Below, in pieces: positions 8,621-21,560 of a DNA stretch of 64,000 nucleotides (its first letter is position 1; the number at the start of each line of letters is the position of its first letter). Source of the stretch: Datisca glomerata (Eukaryota; Streptophyta; Magnoliopsida; Cucurbitales; Datiscaceae); assembly GCA_003255025.1 (NCBI GenBank), contig QANY01011382.1, forward strand, positions 496,001 to 560,000, read 5' to 3'. The translations under genes were made by a program, and so were the position numbers. The notes beneath the pieces are model-generated. The model saw only the letters and a program-made list of their open reading frames with translations, was not told where the DNA came from and did no database searches.

Positions 8621-11081
8621 GTCAGAATCAAAATGCAAGAACTTGAAGCAAAAACCCAGAACTCACAACCCAAGTACGGAAAAAAATTCATTTGAAACTC
8701 ACAACCATATAAATTTTGTTTTGTATATAGCAAAGAAATCATTTTCAAACCCTAGACGATTTTCTCCCAACCTGAGTACAGGAAAAATTTCTGATTTTTA
8801 AACCCTAGACAATTTGCCCCCAACTTCCAGTATCAAACAAATGTTCGATTCTAAGGTACAAGGAAAGAGGCGAAGAGGAAGAAGAATGGAGAAGAATGGG
8901 TACTTGAGTGCGCCTCTAATGAAGAGGAAGAAGAATGGATCAGTGGGTCTCGCGCTGAAGAATAAGCAAGATTTTTCTGAGTGCATCTCTAAAGAAGAAG
9001 AATGGGAAGGAGGGTCTCGCTGAAGAAGAAGCAATCTCGTTGAAGTAGAAGAGAGAGTAGAGACAAAGAGGAAGCAAAAAAATGAGCAACCAAACAGACA
9101 AAGCTTTGATTTGAAACCCAAATGGTAAGTGTCAAATATGTCTTCATTTGGTAACTGCATTGGGAAGACAAGTAAACAATAGATTTGAGTTGATTATGTG
9201 GACCAAGGATAGTCATTTCTTATATTTGAGGAATCGGTGTATTTTTTCAGGAAAAAGTTATAAGGGGTGTTTACAAATAACCCTATTTTACTTAAGTTTT
9301 TGTATTACAATTGACAAAAAAAAACTTTCAAACAGTACCAAATCAGTACTCTAATGCTTCATTTCACTAACCGAAAAAAACAAAATTCTATTGACATCAA
9401 TAATAAATGTTAGGGTTTAAATCATTTTCTAACAGTCAATTCATGTCATTTTGGACGTTTCAGTATGTTATTGAGTAGTTTTTATTGAAGTTTCTGCAAT
9501 CTTAGCTGTATAGTACACTTAATATCGAACTTCAGTATGAATTTTCTGATTTCTTCTCCTTCAAGTTATGACATCTTCATGGCTAGAGCAACTCGCTTGA
9601 TATTGTGAGGAGAAAAGCACATTGAGATTTCTGAAACCTTAGCACCAGATTTGGAAATGGCAATAGAGTTTTGTGATTTTTTCAGTTTGGTCAAGGCAGG
9701 TGCGGTACAATTTTCTAACAACGTTTTTTAGATTGACGTAATAAAATAATCAATTTTTTTTATTTTAAAAATTCAATGAGTAATCTTTCTCATTTATAAG
9801 TTGTCAAATCTCAAAATATGTGATCGAATCCTTAGTTTATTGATGATGGCGAAACAAAATTAATTTATTACTAGAGAAAATCTTATAAAATACAACCATT
9901 CAAAAAATTACTCGTTTTTATTGAAAAACATTTGAGTGAAGTCATATAATTGAATTGGATTTTTAAAGTTAGTAAACATAAATAATTAAATTCTAATACA
10001 TTCTAAGTATGGTTCGTCCTAATAATTAGTAAGCTCTTCAGTCTTAATTCTTACTCCAATTCTTTCCTTTTCAAGATGACCCTGACTATAAACCTATTCA
10101 CATTTTCATTTCAAAACGTGAGCCAACATGTCAAAAACTGAAATGAACGATAATATGGATTAAAAATACCACACAGTGTATACTTAATTTTATCTAACAA
10201 AATAATACCTTAGCTAGGGTTAACATGTTAACCCTACACTCACATCATGAATTTTTGGGTTTAAAATTTGAATAATTATACCACAATTCTCTTACGATTT
10301 GTAATTTGATAAAAAAAAATAACACCTTTTTATTTGGTCCAATATTCTCATGTTTTCAGTCTAAATATATATATATATTTCTCATATTTTCACTTGAGAG
10401 AGGCTAGCTCACCAACTAGTAGTAATTACTCATGACTACAAAAGAAAGTCAATTACCGGTAACATCCTCAACTTAGAAACTATATAGTTTTGGTAGTTTT
10501 CTTTTGTTTTATTGATTATTGTGTTTTATCGATATAATGTGCCATAAGTTATTAATTATATTGTTTTTCTCATTTATTGATTTAAACGGAAAGTTTTAAA
10601 AATAATGTTAGGAAAATAAAAATGATCTCGGCGGCAAATGTTTATAGAATAAATAATTGAAAAAGACAAAAGTTTGATTAATTGTTTTTCTTTCTTTTTA
10701 CTTGTTGAACACATCAAAATTAAGACACTTTTTTAGTCATATCAAAATTAAGGGAAATAAAAAAGTGGATGTCTAATTTTAACAGTGAATTAATCTCGAA
10801 GGAATTAATTGACATCTGGCAATTTAAGGAATTAATTGACATCAACAACTATTTCTAATTTCAATATAGATTTTCGAACTTTGCCTCTTGATGTACACAA
10901 AAAAAGGAAAAGGCAGAATGAGCCTTTGGCACTTCTCAATGATTAAAAACAATGTTTTGACAAAAAAGATAAAAAAAAAAACGGTGTTAATCTGCTGAAG
11001 TACAATGACGCGGAATTGTATTTCACTTTCTTTGACATCTCAAAATCTCATTACTGCAATTACTGAGGACGTCACATGATA
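8621..11081. other. AT-rich intergenic DNA, no gene recognised
   Basis: The short frames at 8814-9160 lie in a lysine/arginine-rich GA-biased strand and match nothing I know. A phrase around aaaccctagacgattt is repeated degenerately (8747-8765 and 8799-8818). 9350-11081 is AT-rich with short microsatellites such as tatatatatat (10367). Confidence 0.55.
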
Positions 11082-11090
11082 CATTAGACC
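11082..11090 (+). repeat. Target-site duplication, left copy (CATTAGACC)
   Basis: The 9-bp CATTAGACC here is repeated exactly at 16663-16671 on the other side of the MULE. A 9-bp duplication is the hallmark of Mutator insertion and fixes the element ends at 11091 and 16662. Confidence 0.88.
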
Positions 11091-11255
11091 GGGGGTTTTG
11101 ACAATTGTATTGTTCTTTTACAAAAACGATTTCAATTATATGATTTTCAATTAAATTCGTCTTTTATAAATATTTTTTCAGTTATGTCAATTTTAACTAA
11201 AATCATATTTGCAAAAGATAATTTCAGCTATTGCAGTCACAGAGTTCAATTGAGT

Positions 11256-13340
11256 GGATTTAAAGTTGGTCGTCTTCTAATTCTTCAGGGACGCATTTTA
11301 TATGTTTGTAATTGTGTTACTTGTGACAAACTTTCTTCATTAGCGAGTTCCACAATAAGCACATATTCCTCCACAATAGGTGTGTCTTCCTCCATAATAG
11401 GTGAGTTTCGAGCATTCATTCTACCTCCTCTTTTGGGAGCTACACCTTGTCCTCATCCATAAAGTTGAGGCTGATAAAATGGTTCAGAAGTAAAATCAAG
11501 TTGAGCCACTGACTCATCTACAAATGTATAAATGACTGACGACGTGTATGACTCTTGATGAGACATGTATGGTTCGTGTCAAAGCACATGAGGTTCTTGC
11601 TGACTTCTTTGAGATGAAGGGTGTGCATTGCATGCCTTCTAGACAAAAGAGTTTGATAAGCCTTATTTGCTTGTTTTATTACATGTACTACTACCTCACA
11701 CACATTATGTATCTGAGGTATTATCCAAGATAGCTCAACATCATCTAGTGTAAAGTTATTAATATTGTTCAAGTTGTCTGGGTGCACAGATAAAAAAGTG
11801 CTATATAAGTTACTTTTTACATAACCATAAACCTATTAATTGCATAAATTATTGAAAAATTACCATTAACTCATATAACGTTGCGTGTTGAGTTATGTAT
11901 CGTCGTGTGATTATGATACCATAACATGTATGAGTTATCATATCCATCTTCATCCACGTCCTCCTCAACAATATGTGTTCTATGCTCAGCCATCTCTAAA
12001 TGTATGCCTGAAGTTGGACGCCCCAATGTAGTTCATGTATGCCCATCAATTTGATGTCATGAAACCGCCTTTCGGTATCACATGACTCAAGCACATGTTG
12101 AATCATACCAAATCATCTTAAAACACGATTGGGTTGATGCCATTCCACTACATGAAAGCAAATTAGGGGAGAGACAGTTCACCACGTGTCTCCGTGCATA
12201 ATGCAATATTCAGGAAGTTCATGATGATATCATTATAAGGTTTCCATATAACTTATAAAAGCATATTATAAAGAAAATGACAAAATCTGAGTGTTACATA
12301 TAAAAACATATTATAAATAAAAGTATAATGGTACATGATGTGGAGTTTGCCTGTCTAACGCGAATCTATACACTTTAAGAACACATTAGAGGTCTCTGTG
12401 AGACTAAAAATATCGCTCCACCTACGAGACAAAATGCACTGTTACATACATATAAATGATAGCATACACATAATAATCAAATGAGTTGACTTACTGTATA
12501 CCTAATGGAGGAGGTGGCAATGAAAGTCTTCCCCGACACTATCGTGTCTCATCCGTTACAACCTCACTAGTGCCTAATGAGGAAATATGTCACATGCCCA
12601 TAATTGTAGGAATACTAGTGGGCCAGTAATATCAGAAGCATCATTATGGCTTGCTCTTCACATCTCCCTATACAACTATGCAAGGCATGCACGACCCCAA
12701 CTGTATTGATCGGCCTCAGTCTAGTCTTTCAGTAAAGGCAAGAACATCAAGTGCACCTTAGTGTTTGACTTACAACAAAAAAGGGTACCTCCAATAAGTT
12801 GCAGAATATAAGCACGTGTATAATGCAACACATAAAGCTCATTGTCATCATCACCTAATGGGGAAAATGTACAGCCAAACATGACATATTTAAACATGAT
12901 CCCTGTAAGCATGTGGACTTGGTCGAAAACCTAACAAATCTTCACATATTCTTGGCCATTCTAGATGTGCAGTACCTGTGACTGCTATCTCATTAATTGG
13001 AAGTCCTAATTGTATTTGCACATCTTGTAGAGTAATGGTAGACTCACAATGTGCCATATGAAATGTATATATTTTAGGACACTATCTTTCCATAAAAGAT
13101 GTGATCAAGTGTCAGCCAAGGACGATAAACCCAACCCTCACAACTCCATGAAATCCAACACATACCAATTATGGAATAATACACCTATGTAGTGCCATGG
13201 TTCGGTGTACAACTATAGTATGATAGTGATAACGTAAAGCACGAGAATCATCATGGTTCCAAACATGTTGGTCCAGGCTCCATGATATTACCTCAATATC
13301 TTGAAAATGAGAGTCGTGGTCAAGTAATATAATTCAAATA
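11256..13340 (-). pseudogene. PMD (MAIN-like) protein gene, full length but broken, copy C
   Basis: Second gene of the element. Minus-strand translation gives, in order: an N-terminal QHVWN..DSRALRYH block, a hydrophobic segment ending in the MAHCESTITLQDVQIQLGL core (near 13050), an ARAYILQLIGGT block (near 12800), a W-rich middle, an intron-like AT-rich gap, the DTERRF..LMGIHELHWG block (near 12050), the VEL-type short exon (11700-11787) and an Arg-rich end near 11260. PMD proteins such as MAIN and MAIL1 act in the nucleus and are linked to transposon silencing and genome stability in Arabidopsis; a role for the transposon copies is unknown. Many stops and frameshifts are spread over the length. 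The same order is seen in copy D at 57180. Confidence 0.72.
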
Positions 13341-13349
13341 TTCAAATAT

Positions 13350-13530
13350 TACATCAAAACTAAATCTAGACATTCAATTCAAATAGTGAATATAATTCAA
13401 ATATTACATCATACTACCTCTAAAAAATATTAATGAATTACATCAAGATGAAATACAAAGTATTGAATGAAATACATCAAGTAAAAAAACATTGATGAAT
13501 TACATCAAGATGAAATATAAAGAATCGAAG
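13350..13530. repeat. Short direct repeats between the two MULE genes
   Basis: The phrase gaattacatcaagatgaaat occurs twice about 60 bp apart (13435 and 13497), and caaatattacatca twice (13339 and 13396). Low-complexity intergenic DNA between transposase stop and PMD start. Confidence 0.6.
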
Positions 13531-13531
13531 A

Positions 13532-15925
13532 CTATGAGCCATTCGAAGATTGTTCTCCATTACGAGAAGGACAATTTCAACGGTTATGTCTTTCTTGTCT
13601 ACAAAGTCCACATTTACTCCGAGTACTTGGTTTTCACGTCCTATTTGGATCAAGGTGCACTATTGAAAATTTAGGTATTTCTCAATAATTTGCATGTGGA
13701 AGAGGCTTGAATTGTGACTTATAATACTCGACAAGCATTGATATGTAGTAATAAAGTTCAATGAATTATGAACTATCGATACGAGCATGTACGCATACTG
13801 CTAACAGATGGGAACATAGAATTTCAAATGATTCTAACTTGTTGCAAGTACAAGATCGTTCCTTTAAATTCACATAATGTCTGTTCTTGCCTTTGTACAT
13901 GTGAAGTCGTGCTGATCAGTTTTCAACTCGAACAACTCATTAGCACGGTAAAAATTATGACAGAATGTAAGCTAGCCCTGGCTTCCCAATTTTTCATCTT
14001 TTCAAAAGCATAAGCAGTAAACATTTCACCTCATAGTAAGCATTTCTAGCTTCACTTCTCCGTTTTTCAAACCAATTCACACTGCGATAAAATGTAAGCT
14101 CAACCAAAGCCATAACTGGTAACATGTGAGCTCCATTGAGTACACCGTGAATGCATTCTGCAATGTTTATTGTCATCCTACCATATCGATATCCACCATC
14201 GAATGCTCGAGTCCATTTGCCTTCTTCTATATATATATATCAAAGAAGTGCACACACCGGCTGTTTATTTTCTTCATGTCATCCATGCAGAGATTTAAAC
14301 TTTCTTTGCGAATGTTGCGTCCCCGCTCTAAATACTAAAATTTTCAAAGCCTTGTTCTTGTATTTGTCATTGAAGTTACTCACAATATGCCTCAAACAAT
14401 ATCAATGATGGGCTAATGGTTCTGACCATCCAAGTAGTTGATTATGTATTGGAACTTTTATTCGAGCATGTCAGTTAGAAATTAACACCAGTACCCCCTC
14501 TACGTAACGTAACGCCTCTAGCTAAAAACCATGACCAACTATATATAGTTTCCTCGCCAACTATAGCATATGCAATTGGAAAGATACATCAATTTGAATA
14601 AACCAACGTTGCAATAAAAAACTTATGCTTATTCGAACATCACATTACCTGGTAGACCGATGTTTTGTGTTTTCCATTGAACTACAGTCTCAAGATTCAT
14701 TTTCATAAGCACATTCAACCACGTTTATAGCTCCTGATATGATTGATCCTAATCACCAAACACTTAAGCAAATTATTTTCATTTAGCTTCCCAGACCTTC
14801 CTATAATGCACATCATATTTAAATTTATCTTTCATCATCTGATGAAGTGTTACAATAGATGTAGTTGGATTCCGTTTCACGACACCCTGCAACTCTCGTG
14901 CAATCAATGTTGAGTCCAACTGTGAATGGTCTTGTGATAGTCTTGCATAGACACATGTGTGAGGTCCAGTGTATTGGGTTATTTCAAACATATTATGCTT
15001 TTTGCGATGACACGCACGAACTCTCCTTTGGCAACCTCGTCAAACTTCTCACATTTTATAACCCAAAGGTTTGGCGATGACTCTACCATACCAAAATGTT
15101 GATGTCTGAGTATCGAGTATCTTTTCAAAGCATACTTAAGGTACGCCTTACTCTCAAAATGTAAACTTGTGTATAATTCATCTGTTTCATTCCATATCCT
15201 CGTACACTGGATGGGCATATGATCTAACTTTGAATTTATGTCATTTCAATTCAAGCGAGTAAGGAAAGGTGAATAGAGTTCATGCTCGAGTATTTCAAGT
15301 GAAACGTTCACAATATCATCATCCTCTTCAGCCTAATCATCTTCATTAGCATTACAAGCACCTGACTCTTCAAACTCTGTTAAGAGAACTTACATGGATG
15401 GATATATGAATTCACATGGACTACATGAGCATGTGCATCTTCATGTGACAAAGAACTACCAGGTGTATTTTCTTGGACTATAAGATGTGTTTCATAGTCA
15501 TAAAATGGAGAACTCGGTGCATTATCATGTATCTCAAGCCCATACATATTGTCATATGTAAGTTTGTGCTAGGACCTCATACATCTCTAACAATTTTTTT
15601 CAAATGTAATACAATTGTGTTTGGCGGAGGAAATTGAAGCGTACGAGTAAACATCACAACTACGTCATCATTATTCCGTATAAAAAATGTCACATAGTTG
15701 AATGACCCATCACCAAGTGTAGGGGATATCAATAAACTACGTCCAAGTTCCAATTGAGGCAGTCAATTGACAATGTTTACATAAGGTATGATTGAGCTCT
15801 TCAAATGCAATCTCCTTATGAATTACAATTCTCTTGATTGAAGGTCGATCATAACAAACTTCATTTGAACCATCTACGACATTACCATTCATGTAACATA
15901 AAACTATCATAAATATTTCCCCCAT
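13532..15925 (-). pseudogene. MURA-type MULE transposase, full length but broken (copy C)
   Basis: About 2.39 kb, or nearly 800 codons, the usual size for this family. From the start at 15925 (MGEIFMIVLCYMNGNVV) the order is: N-terminal leader; acidic linker; MuDR DNA-binding region with YALKRYSILRHQHFGMVES (near 15100) and ICLKMFEITQYTGPHTC (near 14990); catalytic region in shifted frames; the NIAECIHGVLNGAHMLP block (near 14130-14170); a SWIM finger CTCNKLESFEILCSHLL (about 13800-13850) with CxC and CxH intact; and a C-terminal zinc knuckle CGLCRQERHNR..NC (about 13570-13610) interrupted by a stop. It would bind the terminal repeats and catalyse cut-and-paste transposition. Numerous stops make it inactive. 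Confidence 0.82.
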
Positions 15926-16662
15926 TTGTCAACCTACTAACTACTACACAAATAGAACTAGAATTCAACAATAAATCTACAAATTCAAATTTGAAAACTA
16001 TAATTTCATATCATATCAACACATTCATAAATAACATTTTACAAATTGAAAGTTTCATCTACACATAATTGAGAAAATCCATCTTCAAATTCATTCTTTT
16101 ATTTAAAATTTCAGAACCCACAACACAATTAAAAATAAAATTTCAAAAGTGAAATCTAGGGTTTGAGAGATACAATAAGAGAGAGAGATATATTACAAGA
16201 ATTGAATAACAAATTTAAGAGATTAAATGAGTTAGAAAATATATCTAGGGTTTAAGCTATTGCTTGTGGTTTGAGACATAGAGAAGCTTGTTTGTGGATG
16301 AGAGTGAGTTAATAGTAATAGGGAGTTAATCCCGACAAAATAATGGCCAAACACTGGCGAAATCGGCGGCGAGAGTAGAGGTTCGATCGTCGAAGATGGA
16401 GGGAGAAGAGAGAAATAGGGGTATTTGCTATTAACTTGGTAGGTGAAATCATGAGCTACGATTTTAAGTGTTCCTTTAGTGAAATCATCTTTGAAAAATA
16501 TGATTTATGAGGTGGTGTGATGGGATCCACGTGAATCACAAAATCATCTTTCGCAAAGACGATTTTGTGTGACATGGCTATATGTACCACAATTTTGGAA
16601 TTAAGTTCAAAACCGCCTTATTTTAATAATTTTTTAAAGAACATTAAAAATCTAAAAAATCC
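15926..16662 (-). repeat. 5' leader and right terminal repeat of MULE copy C
   Basis: It holds the AT-rich leader before the transposase, a degenerate subterminal palindrome (aaaatcatctttcgcaaaga, 16540-16559) and the terminal module aattttggaattaagttcaa (16592-16611), ending at 16662. Confidence 0.75.
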
Positions 16663-16671
16663 CATTAGACC
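16663..16671 (+). repeat. Target-site duplication, right copy (CATTAGACC)
   Basis: Identical to 11082-11090. Confidence 0.88.
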
Positions 16672-16904
16672 CCTTGGTCAAACCATTAAACATGTATAAT
16701 AAACTAGAGTCTTGATGGTGTTGATTATAAAATAGATATTTTAGAAAGATGACTTGCAAAAAATTGAATTTAAGAAATTTTTGTAGTCCTTTTACTCCAT
16801 CTCAAAAATATGATCATGTTTGATTGATGATTTATTATTTCGATGTAGTCTTGTTTTGTCTAGACAACCAAGGAGCACAAGGTTTTATGTGAGACATGTT
16901 ACCG

Positions 16905-17490
16905 TCAAAATCCGAGCACCACACGTGTCTCGTGCCGGTGAGTTATCGCCCTGTATACAATAGAGAAAAGAGCCCTAAGACAAGGAATTATCGGAGGTCC
17001 TCACTTAAAGGCCTCCAACGCTTAAGTTAGAAGTGTGGAGAGAATTTGACAGATTTTTTCCATGGATTTTGTGAAGTTACCTTCCTTATGTTGGGGAAGT
17101 TATAAGGTTGGAGAGTTCTTTGGAAACCCAATGAGCAAATCATGTCTCCCAGTCCTTCGATCAGAGCAGATGTAGGTAGTTAAAGAGTCGTTGAGGAGAA
17201 GAAAATGCATTAAATGCAGGTGCATTTAATGTGCCATATTGCCTCGACCTGACACTCGCAAGTCCCCATGACGTAAGTCCCCATGATACAAGTCATTCCA
17301 ATAGATGAAGGCATTAAATGTTGAATGACCTCTCAAACTTGTATTCCTAAACTCCCTTTCTGGCCTTTGACGTCCCTGTGGGGTGGTGAGGCTCAACGAG
17401 ATTGCTAAAGTATTATTTAACTCCAAACTGGTCCTTGGGTGGGTAGCTCAATTTTAATCAAACCATACCTTGGGTTTACGCAACGGAAGA
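16905..17490. repeat. LTR-like repeat fragment
   Basis: GC-richer than its surroundings, with phrases typical of gypsy-type LTR ends (aggtcctcacttaaaggcct, ccaacgcttaagttag). Short internal duplications are present (gcattaaatgcaggtgcatt; gtccccatga twice near 17262-17285). No protein and no matched partner in the window, so the assignment is tentative. Confidence 0.4.
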
Positions 17491-17508
17491 TGTAACATTC
17501 CCCTTAGA

Positions 17509-17790
17509 AAGACACATGTCGCCTTTAGGGAGGGCGCTCAGAGAGTACCCCTAACAGTTGGGTAGCGCTCCGAGAAATAACCATGCTTAAAATTTCACAA
17601 TTCAAAAATTATGAATTTCATAATTCAAAAATTATGAATTTCATAATCATGCTTGTAAGCGACATGAATGGCTTACAAGGACACATGTTGGCCTTAGGGA
17701 GGGAGCTCATGAAGAACCCCTAACAATTGTGTAACACTCTAAGAAATAACCATGTTTGTAATTTCACAATTCAAAATTCTCAATTTGATT
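17509..17790 (+). repeat. 169-bp tandem duplication at the head of an LTR-like repeat
   Basis: The segment starting acacatgtcgcctttaggga (17511) repeats at 17680 (acacatgttggccttaggga), and both run through aagaaataaccatg-type sequence into atttcacaattcaaaa. Divergence is moderate. Confidence 0.75.
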
Positions 17791-19250
17791 AAAACTCTAA
17801 TTTCAAAAAATCTCCAAATTAAAAACTCTAATTTTTATTTGATAAAAAATATTTATCATCAACTAGCGGAAGCGATCAAACAACGTAAGGACATAATTAA
17901 TAAAGCTCGACAAAACTGTTAACTTTGAAATAAAGTCACAGCATGAAATTCATAATTCATGACAATTAATCAACCAATATCCTTGCTCATAGAAAACATA
18001 TTGAATTAATAAACTACTTAACTCACTTATGTGATAGAAATCATTTCCCATGTCTTATAGCAAATTATAAATTGAAAATCCTAAATGCATATATTAGTTC
18101 AACTGATTATGATAGTCTCTCACTGTTGCTGCTCGCCATCATCACTTGCATCACAAAAAACTGTGGGGAAATGAGTACTGGAAAGTACGTAGTAAGTAAA
18201 CAAACAAATGACATGCATTCACATGTCATAAATACAATCACATAACAAGATTAAGCATAGCTTAGTCTTGACATTGATCATAAACGAAATAACATAACAT
18301 ACTTAATCATATTTTAGATGAACATATCACGTAGTTAATATGTGTCACATACAATCATATAACATAATCATATCTTGTGTGACATATTCTCTAATTAACA
18401 ATCTAACTAGAACTATTCATCCCTGAACTTAAACATAACACGAACGAATTGGGTGTCAGAAACATATGGCACTCAGTTGGTGACAGAAACATATGGCATT
18501 CATTGGGTGACAGAATGTACAGGTGGCCCCCAATGCATGACAGAAAACATGAACATATGACACCTTATGTGTGACAGAAAGCATGAATAAATGACACCTG
18601 GTTAATATAACTTGATAACGTGAACAATTTGATTTCTTGTTAACTAAGGGACATGTTTAAGTTCATATATTGTTTAATTTCTACTTGACTTAGTTTAGCT
18701 TTATGATTGTAATACCGAATGCATGATAATAATTATTAAACATACAACTTATACATAAACATATAATGTATACCGGTACATATAATATAATCAGACATGA
18801 TCAACTTAATATTACATGGTAACATATAATCAGTCATACCCAATTAGACATCAGATGACAATTAACATAATCACATCATATCAATACAAAAAAAACTATA
18901 AATATGGCGACAAGTATAGATATTATAGAAAACATAATTTAATAATACTAAATGTAAATACATGTAACACAAGAGTCACATCACCATGTAAGCCCACTTA
19001 CCTAGATCAGAGAAAAAACTAAACAACTAATATATGGAGATGGAGTCCTAGATGATCGGCGTATTGGACAAACATGTTAGGGTCGGCGAAGAAAACAACA
19101 CAGGAAGGAGTAATGAAGCACATAGAGAAAGGAGGGTGTTGATTCCTTGGAGACAACTTGAGAGGGTTTGAGAGAGTGAAGGCTAAAGAACTGAAAAATG
19201 GGGGTAAATTAGGTTAAAACTTGTGTTAAAATGACTTATATATAGTAAGT
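17730..19250 (+). repeat. Degenerate LTR, same family as the solo LTR at 28797
   Basis: Starts TGTAACACTC and shares in order with the solo LTR: tagcggaagc-type phrase, a phrase around aactgtggggaaatgagta, a minisatellite of gtgacagaa..atggca units (18448-18600), and agcccacttacctaga (18988-19003). The downstream half diverges and the 3' end is uncertain. Confidence 0.65.
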
Positions 19251-20360
19251 ATCTAGTAATTCTCAAATTATCCTAAAATAGGATTCAAGGCATCACAAGT
19301 TGCCCCAGGTACAAAGCCATATGAAATTTAAGTTATTGCCTCCAATGACAAAGTAATTCTTGCCCCCAGCTCTGTCGCACCAACCTAGATTCTCTGGGCT
19401 ATCAATGCCAATGCTAGTTTTGTAAAGGGTGATACAAAACCCAACGCCAGTTTTGTGAGGGGTCGAATCTCCACCTGTCTTTTAGACAATCAATATTTTA
19501 TACTTCGGTTACGTGTATGCAGAAAACTAAAAAATAGGGCTAACAACCCTTTAACAACATTGAGAGAGAATGGCGTCGTCGAAAGATCTCTCACACTTAA
19601 GTTGGTGTCTTATGTGTATTATGTTTTGATGAATGATTCAAAATGTTAAGTTTTGATGAACATCTTGGTATTTATACCTCTTTTAGGAATCAGGGTTTCT
19701 CCCGGACTTGCTTCTTTCTTTCCATACACGCATGCATTTTTGCTTTATTATTTATTACCCAATGTTTATGTTACTTCTATTAGTTTGATATTCCTTGTTT
19801 ATAGGATTTTCCTGGAGTCCATGACATTTACACTTTCAAAATATTCATTCACGATTGTTCAAGAAAATCTTATTGTTTTACAAGTTATTTTCATGTTCAA
19901 TATATGCATGTTATAGCGGTGAATAAGATGTTGCTCCCCATCCACGATGATATGTGTTATTTCCACCCAACCACGTGAATTAGTCTGCTAGTTCTATCGC
20001 GACTCCCCTTCATGGTCGTATTACTTCAGTGTATAATATCTATTTCATTTAATGCAAGCGATGTCTAGTCTACCTACTTGTTGCGATTAAGGGAAAATGG
20101 AATAGATATGCCATTTTCATAATATTAAGTTATGATTTGACCAAAAAAGTTGTAGTCGATAAATACTATTTCTATTTAAAGGGATTTAAATTTTATGATT
20201 TATCTAAAATGCACTATCTCATGTGTCTTATCAGATTCTTTATCTATTTATTTGAGATTAAATATAGTAACTCTTTTTAAACCTCTAATGATTCAAGGGT
20301 GGTTGTTTGAAATTTTATTAATTAATTATCAATATCATATTATTTAACCTTTTATTACTA
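19251..20360. other. Intergenic stretch, no gene seen
   Basis: A few short frames without recognisable homology. A cacaagttgccccaggt / cccagctctgtcgc region at 19290-19460 has internal similarity (gccagttttgtgaggggt against gctagttttgtaaagggt). Nothing else supported. Confidence 0.5.
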
Positions 20361-20400
20361 CTAGTCACACCATACGTGCGATGCACATGAACCATGGTCA
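20361..20400 (-). mobile_element. Helitron-type 3' terminus
   Basis: On the minus strand the sequence reads GTGCATCGCACGTATGGTGT followed by GACTAG, then T. This is a short hairpin (GTGC-ATC-GCAC) about 10 bases before a terminal CTAG and a following T, the standard Helitron 3' end inserted between A and T. The matching 5' TC end to the right was not located. Confidence 0.6.
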
Positions 20401-21159
20401 ATTTATAAAATTTATTTAAATTTTAAAAGGTTAAATATTTATACAAAATAAATAGTTTGAATATGCAATATTAAAAATTATTTACTTAAATAGCAAGAGA
20501 ATAAATGTTTTTATATTGTTCACTTGAATCAGTGACAAACGAATTAATTTAGTCTAACTATATTTTTTCCGATCTTTGACATTCAAAGAATTAAACAAAA
20601 TTGTAGAAAGATTAGTAAAATATATGTAAAGAGAGAAAATTGTGGAAGTAAATTTTACTAGTAAAAAGGAAAGCTCATGGGCAATGCTATTAAATAAAAG
20701 ATCTCATGACCAGGGTACAAAATTTATATTTGATTATTTTTGTTGAGTTATTTTTAAATATATAAATATTCCAATTTAGATTATTGTTTTCCAAAAAATG
20801 TAAAATTAAAAGAAGATACTAAAATGATACAATTTTTGTATGAAGAAGTTTAATATTGCATAGTTAGAATCTTAATGATTGAGAATTGCATTGTACGTTA
20901 ATTTTAGAATACTGTCATATTCATCGTTCAAAAAATTAAGTACAACCAGGGGCAAATTTGCCCAAGGACCAGGGGCACGTGCCTCCTGACTTTTTAGTTT
21001 ATTTGTATTATATATATATATATATATATTATAGTGTATATAAATTACTTTGGTGCCCCCATCACCCTTTAAATCTATTAATTATGTTTATCTAAAATAG
21101 TCAATACACTACATCTATCTCCCTAAACCTAACCCTTTCTATATATATCTTACTTTTTC

Positions 21160-21560
21160 TACCTCTCTCTCTCCCAAGTTGTAGCCTTTCTCTCTCTCTC
21201 TCCCAAGTTGTAGCCTTTCTCTCTCTCTCCCAAGTTGTAGCCTTTCTCTCTCTCTCTCTCCCAAGTTGTAGCCTTCCTCTCTCTCTCCCAAGTTGTAGCC
21301 TTTCTCTCTCTCTCCCAAGTTGTAGCCTTTCTCTCTCTCTCTCTCCTAAGTTGTAGCCTTTCTCTCTCTCTCTCCCAAGTTGTAGCCTTTCTCTCTCTCT
21401 CCCAAGTTGTAGCCTCTCTCTCTCTCTCCCAAGTTGTAGTCTCTCTCTCCCAAGTTGTAGCCTTTCTCTCTCTCTCTCCCAAGTTGTAGCCTTTCTCTCT
21501 CTCTCTCCCAAGTTGTAGCCTTTCTCTCTCTCTCTCTCCCAAGTCGCATCATAGCCTTCT
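21160..21560 (+). repeat. Minisatellite in the hAT leader (13 copies plus one variant)
   Basis: A variable unit of about 22-30 bp made of a CT run plus cccaagttgtagccttt occurs 13 times; a final variant reads cccaagtcgcatcatagcc. Length differences are all in the CT run. The long minus-strand frames of Arg/Glu/Thr/Trp repeats here are artefacts of the repeat. Confidence 0.95.

Larger units (their letters stand above)
11091..16662 (-). mobile_element. Nearly complete Mutator-like element carrying transposase and PMD gene (copy C)
   Basis: This 5572-bp element is bounded by perfect 9-bp duplications. Its termini are GGGGGTTTTG...TTGTTCTTTTAC on the left and, inverted, GGATTTTTTAG...ATGTTCTTTAAAAA on the right. 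Both genes are on the minus strand, transposase upstream (15925 to 13532) and PMD downstream (about 13340 to 11256), so this copy shows the ancestral order from which A, B and D derive. Both genes carry several stops and frameshifts, so it is not autonomous now. Confidence 0.88.

Noticed and set aside
8798..9216. Minus-strand frame with hydrophobic Phe/Leu/Ser segments
   Set aside because: Complement of a GA-biased stretch; no homology or start context that I can support.
11184..11462. Plus-strand 92-codon frame as a gene
   Set aside because: It is opposite the C-terminal end of the PMD gene of MULE copy C.
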